From NCBI GenBank assembly GCA_017744935.1, contig JAGIAI010000042.1, positions 1 to 43,280 of the forward strand: 43,280 bases of DNA. Reading direction: 5' to 3'. The notes beneath the pieces are model-generated. The model ran no database searches, was not told the origin of the DNA, and worked only from the letters and a program-made list of their open reading frames with translations. The position numbers and the translations under genes were made by a program. Source of the DNA: Variovorax sp. GTDB taxonomy: Bacteria; Pseudomonadota; Gammaproteobacteria; Burkholderiales; Burkholderiaceae_C. Within the stretch, counting starts at the first letter, position 1. Each line of letters opens with the position of its first letter. Shown here piece by piece: positions 39,809 through 43,280 of this stretch.

Positions 39809-41306
39809 TCAGCTCCTCTTCTGTCAGTTGTTCTGCATTCAGCGTTGCGACGAGATGACCGGCCCGCATTACGGCGACGCGGTGGCACAGGCCGATCAGC
39901 TCCATCAACTCGGACGACACCACGATCACCGCAAGGCCTTCGCGCGCCAGACGCTGGATCAGGAAATAGATGTCGCGCTTGGCGCCGACGTCCACGCCGC
40001 GCGTGGGTTCATCGAGCACCACGATCTTTGGTTGCGGCTGCAGCACCTTCGCAAGGGCCAGCTTCTGCTGGTTGCCACCGGAAAGCGACGAGGCGCGCGC
40101 ATCGAGGTCGCCGGTACGGATGCCGTAGTCCTTCACGGCCGCGGCGAGCGCGCTGCGCTCCGTTTCGGGATGAAGCCACGGAGTCGCGTAGCGTTCGAGC
40201 GCCATCAGCGTCAGGTTCTGACGCAAGCCGAAGTTGACGTGAAGGCCCTTGCCTTTGCGATCTTCACTGAGATAGGTCAGGCCGTGCTTCGCGGCCTGAC
40301 GCGGATTGCGCAGTTGAATCGCCTGCCCGTGAATCTCGACACGGCCATTCGAAGGGCGCAGCCCGAGCAAGCCTTCGAAAAGTTCGGTGCGCCCTGCCCC
40401 GACGAGACCGGCGAAGCCCAGGATCTCGCCCGGTCGTACTTCGAAGCTCGCATCCTCGGCCCAACCGGGCACGGTGAAGTTGCTGACGCGCATGGCCGGC
40501 GCCGTGGCCGCGATCACTTCGTCGCGCGGCGGATAGAGGTCTGCAAGTTCGCGGCCGACCATGAGATTCGCCATCTTGTGCCGGGTGACATCGGCCGTCA
40601 GCGCCCGCGCGACGAAGCGGCCGTCGCGCATCACGATCACCTCATCGGTGACGCGCTCGACTTCGTCGAGCTTGTGCGAGATGTAGACCACCGTCACGCC
40701 CTCGGCCCGCAGCTGGGCGATGAGCTTGAAGAGCCGCTCGGTTTCGCCGGGGGTCAGCGTGGCGGTGGGTTCGTCCATGATCAGCAGCCGCGCGTGGCGC
40801 GAGAGCGCTTTCGCGATCTCCACGAGTTGCTTCTCGGCGACGATCAGACGACGCACCTTGGTGGCCGGATCGACATGCAGGCCCACTTCGGCCAACGCAG
40901 CGGCGGCGTCGCGCGCCATCACAGCGTCGTCGAGCAGCCAGCCCTTCTTCTTTTCGTGACCGAGAAAGATGTTCTGCGCGATGCTGAGGTCTTCGGCGAG
41001 ATTGAACTCCTGGTGGATCAGCACGATGCCCAGCGCCTCCGCGTCGCGCGAGCTGGCGAACTGCTGCGGCTGGCCGTTGACGCGCAAGCTGCCGCCCGTG
41101 AGCGGCTCGTAGCCTGCGAGGATCTTCATCAGCGTCGACTTGCCTGCGCCGTTCTCGCCGAGCAGGCCATAGACGCGGCCCGGTTCTAGCGAGAAGCTCA
41201 CACCGTGCAGCACCTGCACCGGCCCGAACGCCTTCACCACGTGGTCGAATTCGACGGCGACTGCGGCCTCCTGTCGCGGCGTGGCAATGGCTGAGGTGCT
41301 CGTCAT
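39774..41306 (-). CDS. Sugar ABC transporter ATP-binding protein (RbsA-like, two NBDs)
   Basis: A 510-residue fused ATPase with two nucleotide-binding domains. Domain 1: Walker A GENGAGKST, Walker B LLIMDEPTATLT and signature KLQL-like VAEKQLVEIAKALSRHA. Domain 2: degenerate Walker A GLVGAGRTE, signature LSGGNQQKLALAKVL and Walker B IVVLDEPTRGVDVGAKRDIYF, the sugar-importer norm. The start ATG 41304-41306 overlaps the ROK stop codon as ATGA. The gene order ROK-ATPase-permease-binding protein on one strand indicates a single operon. Confidence 0.95.
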   Translation of the reverse strand: MTSTSAIATPRQEAAVAVEFDHVVKAFGPVQVLHGVSFSLEPGRVYGLLGENGAGKSTLMKILAGYEPLTGGSLRVNGQPQQFASSRDAEALGIVLIHQEFNLAEDLSIAQNIFLGHEKKKGWLLDDAVMARDAAAALAEVGLHVDPATKVRRLIVAEKQLVEIAKALSRHARLLIMDEPTATLTPGETERLFKLIAQLRAEGVTVVYISHKLDEVERVTDEVIVMRDGRFVARALTADVTRHKMANLMVGRELADLYPPRDEVIAATAPAMRVSNFTVPGWAEDASFEVRPGEILGFAGLVGAGRTELFEGLLGLRPSNGRVEIHGQAIQLRNPRQAAKHGLTYLSEDRKGKGLHVNFGLRQNLTLMALERYATPWLHPETERSALAAAVKDYGIRTGDLDARASSLSGGNQQKLALAKVLQPQPKIVVLDEPTRGVDVGAKRDIYFLIQRLAREGLAVIVVSSELMELIGLCHRVAVMRAGHLVATLNAEQLTEEELIAHATGTAIEH

Positions 41307-42505
41307 GGCGCTACACCTCGCACCTTGAGGGTCTCCTGCATCGCGAGCACGCCGGCGCCAATCAGGCCAGCCTGGCCCTCGAGCGGCGTGTACTGGATCT
41401 CGAGATGACGCGTCGACAGCGCCAGCGAACGCTGGTAGACGCTCTGCCGCACTGCTGCGAGAAACAGTGGCCCGATGCGCGTGATGCCGCCACCGATAAA
41501 GACATGCGACGGATTGAAGAAATTGACGATGGACGCCAGCATCTGGCCGATCAGGTTGCCGGCGCGCTGGACGATCGCGTTCGCGGCGGCATCGCCGGCA
41601 CGGCTTGCCTGTCCGACATCGATCGCTTCGATGCGTCCCTGTGTGCGCAGGCATTCGGCGAGCGCAGCGCTTTCGCCCGCTTCGGCGGCCTGCACGGCCA
41701 TGCGTGTGATGGCGGGACCGGCAGCCATCGCTTCAACGCATCCGAGATTGCCGCAGTGGCAGCGCGGCCCTTCCTGGTCGACGCAGATGTGGCCCACATC
41801 ACCGGCCGATCCCGCGGCGCCTCGATACACCTCGCCATGGCACACGATGCCGCAGCCGATGCCGGTGCCAACCTTGATGACGAGGAAATTGGAGAGCGAG
41901 CGCTTGAGCCGCCACAACTCGCCCAGCGCCATGAGATTGACGTCGTTGTCGACGAAGACCGGGGCGGCATAGTCTTCGCGCAGGTAGTCGCGGATCGAGA
42001 AGCTGTCCCATGCGGGCATCAGCGGCGGATTCACGAGTTGGCCAATCTCGAAATTGACGGGACCCGGGACGCCGATGCCGATGCCCAGCACCTGCTTAGC
42101 GGCAAAGCCGGCGCGCGCCAGCAATTCCTTGATGAGGCCACGAACACGCGCGAGCACCACGCCAGGCCCCTCACGCACATCGGCTGGTTCTGCATGATGC
42201 GCAAGCACCGTCAGATCGGGTGCGAGAACAGCGACATCGAGGCTGGTCGCCCCGATGTCGACACCGACCAGCACGCCCAGTCCTGCGTGGAGCTGGAGGC
42301 TCTCAGGCCGGCGTCCGCCCGTGGATCGCTGCAGACCGATCTCGGAGAGGAGTCCTTGTTCGACAAGGCCTGCGATCAAGGCATTTGCCTTGCTCTTGGA
42401 GAAGCCCAGCTGTTCGGCCATGCCGTGGCGCGAGCTGCCCGCGGACCAGAAAGTGGTCTCGAGCAACTGCATCTCGTCGGCGGTCAGGCGACTCCAGGGG
42501 CTCAC
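41303..42505 (-). CDS. ROK-family (NagC/XylR) transcriptional regulator
   Basis: A 400-residue sugar-responsive regulator. The N-terminal winged HTH (AEQLGFSKSKANALIAGLVEQGLLSEIG) is followed by a ROK kinase-fold domain: VLVGVDIGATSLDVAVL, GIGIGVPGPVN, VFVDNDVNLMALGELW, and the zinc motif HICVDQEGPRCHCGNLGCVEAM. The start chosen is GTG 42503-42505 with CGGAGA 8 bases upstream; TTG 42544 is in frame but has no ribosome-binding site. It heads the importer operon and presumably represses it until the sugar or its phosphate binds. Direct repeats lie upstream at 42581-42636. Confidence 0.93.
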   Translation of the reverse strand: MSPWSRLTADEMQLLETTFWSAGSSRHGMAEQLGFSKSKANALIAGLVEQGLLSEIGLQRSTGGRRPESLQLHAGLGVLVGVDIGATSLDVAVLAPDLTVLAHHAEPADVREGPGVVLARVRGLIKELLARAGFAAKQVLGIGIGVPGPVNFEIGQLVNPPLMPAWDSFSIRDYLREDYAAPVFVDNDVNLMALGELWRLKRSLSNFLVIKVGTGIGCGIVCHGEVYRGAAGSAGDVGHICVDQEGPRCHCGNLGCVEAMAAGPAITRMAVQAAEAGESAALAECLRTQGRIEAIDVGQASRAGDAAANAIVQRAGNLIGQMLASIVNFFNPSHVFIGGGITRIGPLFLAAVRQSVYQRSLALSTRHLEIQYTPLEGQAGLIGAGVLAMQETLKVRGVAP

Positions 42506-42580
42506 GCGTTGTCTCCGTCTGTTCTTCGTCGCGTCCGGCTCCAAGGGGCAATCGGACGAAGGCGAATACTAGGAGGAGGT

Positions 42581-42636
42581 CTTCAGCCGAACAAGACTTA
42601 ACTTCGGACAAATTCAGGCCGAACGAGAGTAAGCCT
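42581..42636. promoter_or_regulatory. Direct repeats upstream of the ROK regulator
   Basis: GCCGAAC occurs at 42586-42592 and 42618-42624, 32 bases apart (about three helical turns). Similar flanks surround each: TTCA before and AGA...TAA after, on the plus strand. The pair lies 76-120 bases before the GTG start, where an autoregulatory operator could sit. This is a suggestion from position and repetition only. Confidence 0.4.
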
Positions 42637-42650
42637 AACTGCCAGAAATA

Positions 42651-42672
42651 GAAAAGCCGCCCGAAGGCGGCC
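42651..42672 (-). terminator. Terminator downstream of the atp operon
   Basis: GCCGCC/GGCGGC (42656-42671) with loop CGAA forms a 6-bp hairpin. On the minus strand it is followed by TTTTCTATTTC, so it can end transcription coming from atpC. The plus strand also has TTTTCTTT after the stem, giving a possible bidirectional terminator. It lies just past hairpin element copy 5. Confidence 0.7.
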
Positions 42673-42679
42673 TTTTCTT

Positions 42680-42779
42680 TGCCGGGAACACCGCAGAACC
42701 GGCTCAGCCGGGCTGCTGGTGTTGCCCCCGGTAGGGGGTGCCCGAGCCACACGAAGTGGGCGAGGCTGGGGGCGAGCTA
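42680..42779 (-). repeat. Dispersed hairpin element, copy 5
   Basis: On the minus strand it begins TAGCTCGCCCCCAGCC, 15 bases after the atpC stop codon; TAGCTCGCC also occurs at that stop, a 9-base direct duplication separated by GAGAGG. Short hairpin CCCCC/GGGGG around TACC, identical to copy 1. Long hairpin at 42687-42723: the second stem is GCAG/CTGC where copy 1 has GCGG/CCGC, a paired G-C to A-T change; outer stem AACACC/GGTGTT and core CCGGC/GCCGG are kept. Confidence 0.85.
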
Positions 42780-42791
42780 CCTCTCGGCGAG

Positions 42792-43211
42792 CTACTTCTT
42801 ATCGCGGTACTTCCGCAGCGCGGCGATCTGAGCAGCCATCACGGTGAGTTCGGACTGAGCCAGGGCGATGTCGATGTCGCTCTTGGCGTTCTTCAGTGCC
42901 TCTTCAGCACGGGCCTTGGCGGCGCTGGCCTTCTCGTCGTCGAGGTCCTTGCCGCGGATCGCGGTGTCGGACAGCACGGTCACGGTGGTCGGCTGCACTT
43001 CCAGGATGCCACCGGCCACGAAGACGAATTCCTCACCGCCGTCAGCCGTCTCGATGCGCACGGCGCCGGGACGGATGCGCGTGATCAGCGGCGTGTGGCG
43101 CGGGTAGATGCCGAGCTCACCGGCTTCGCCGGGGAGCGCGACGAACTTGGCCTCGCCCGAGAAGATGGACTCCTCGGCGCTGACCACGTCCACGTGAATG
43201 GTGCCTGCCAT
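42792..43211 (-). CDS. atpC: F1F0 ATP synthase epsilon subunit
   Basis: A 139-residue epsilon subunit, which couples rotation in F1 and regulates ATP hydrolysis. The N-terminal beta-sandwich reads TIHVDVVSAEESIFSGEAKFVALPGEAGELGIYPRHTPLITRIRPG, then EEFVFVAGGILEVQPTTVTVLSDTAIRG. The C-terminal helical hairpin (ALKNAKSDIDIALAQSELTVMAAQIAALRKY) completes the usual length. It follows atpD by 9 bp, as in all bacterial atp operons, and is the last gene before the terminator. Confidence 0.98.
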   Translation of the reverse strand: MAGTIHVDVVSAEESIFSGEAKFVALPGEAGELGIYPRHTPLITRIRPGAVRIETADGGEEFVFVAGGILEVQPTTVTVLSDTAIRGKDLDDEKASAAKARAEEALKNAKSDIDIALAQSELTVMAAQIAALRKYRDKK

Positions 43212-43220
43212 GGTGATTCC

Positions 43221-43280
43221 TTAAGCGACCTTCTTGGCCTTCTCGAACGCTTCGTCGATGCCGCCCACCATGTAGAACGC
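43221..43280 (-). CDS. atpD: F1F0 ATP synthase beta subunit, last 19 codons
   Basis: Only the C-terminus lies in the window: AFYMVGGIDEAFEKAKKVA and TAA at 43221-43223. The AFYMVGxIDEAxEKA ending is diagnostic of the catalytic beta subunit, and atpC follows directly. The gene is cut by the right edge, not broken. Confidence 0.93.
   Translation of the reverse strand, partial: AFYMVGGIDEAFEKAKKVA

Noticed and set aside
3943..42779. Hairpin element considered as an insertion sequence or ordinary terminator
   Set aside because: No transposase gene or terminal inverted repeats with target duplication are seen, and the hairpins have no T-tract after them.

Overview
The window is GC-rich (about two thirds G+C by eye) chromosomal DNA of a Gram-negative betaproteobacterium. 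Divergent yggS/pilT with pilU, a DolP-DiaA-YraN-RsmI neighbourhood, a NnrU-like protein, a decayed Bug-type (tripartite tricarboxylate) binding protein, an AcrAB-type efflux operon and an atp operon together point to Burkholderiales, family Comamonadaceae. A Variovorax-like genus is my inference from protein style and was not tested by any search.

Layout. 1-5 kb: the start of glutamate dehydrogenase, yggS divergent from the twitching ATPases pilT-pilU, and a 3-hydroxyisobutyrate-dehydrogenase-like enzyme. 5-10.3 kb: an envelope and housekeeping block (dolP, a patatin-like lipoprotein, diaA, yraN, rsmI, a glutathione S-transferase). 10.4-18.3 kb: NnrU, then the most unusual locus, three closely spaced genes. 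These encode a class III nucleotide cyclase with TolB-like and TPR parts, a soluble PAP2/vanadium-haloperoxidase-fold protein with a (Gly-Gly-Tyr)8 N-terminus, and a subtilisin-like protease with an intact triad. A YeeE/YedE thiosulfate-type transporter and two small unknown proteins follow. 18.4-20.5 kb: a low-GC accessory patch beside tRNA-Arg(CCG), with a decayed Bug gene, an XRE regulator and an EVE-HNH nuclease of the modification-dependent restriction type. 20.6-27.3 kb: a TetR regulator with an AcrR-like operator and a complete RND efflux operon. 27.4-36.4 kb: cytochrome c, a four-gene minus-strand group (unknown protein, YheT-type hydrolase, NTF2-like protein, NAD(P)-binding protein), lemA plus two TPM-domain proteins, a lone cyclic-nucleotide-binding protein, and an ATP-dependent DNA ligase with its exonuclease. 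36.5-42.5 kb: a sugar-type ABC importer operon led by a ROK regulator and followed by a Gfo/Idh/MocA oxidoreductase. The window ends in atpC and the last codons of atpD, both on the minus strand.

Five copies of a roughly 100-bp dispersed element run through the window (near 3.95, 8.2, 25.8, 37.7 and 42.7 kb). Each folds into a short C5/G5 hairpin followed by a longer three-tier hairpin, and the stems carry paired substitutions between copies. Three copies begin on the stop codon of the gene before them, a fourth begins just after one, and one copy is translated into the N-terminus of the outer-membrane efflux protein. The two best candidates for something undescribed are this hairpin element and the cyclase/haloperoxidase-fold/subtilase module.

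Most other minus-strand or off-frame reading frames in this GC-rich DNA are shadows and are not listed. No gene-free stretch exceeds 300 bases. The longest gaps are 42545-42791 (putative direct repeats, a terminator and a hairpin element), 5826-6027 (divergent dolP/patatin promoter region, nothing specific seen), 799-964 (nothing seen) and 21215-21380 (efflux operator).
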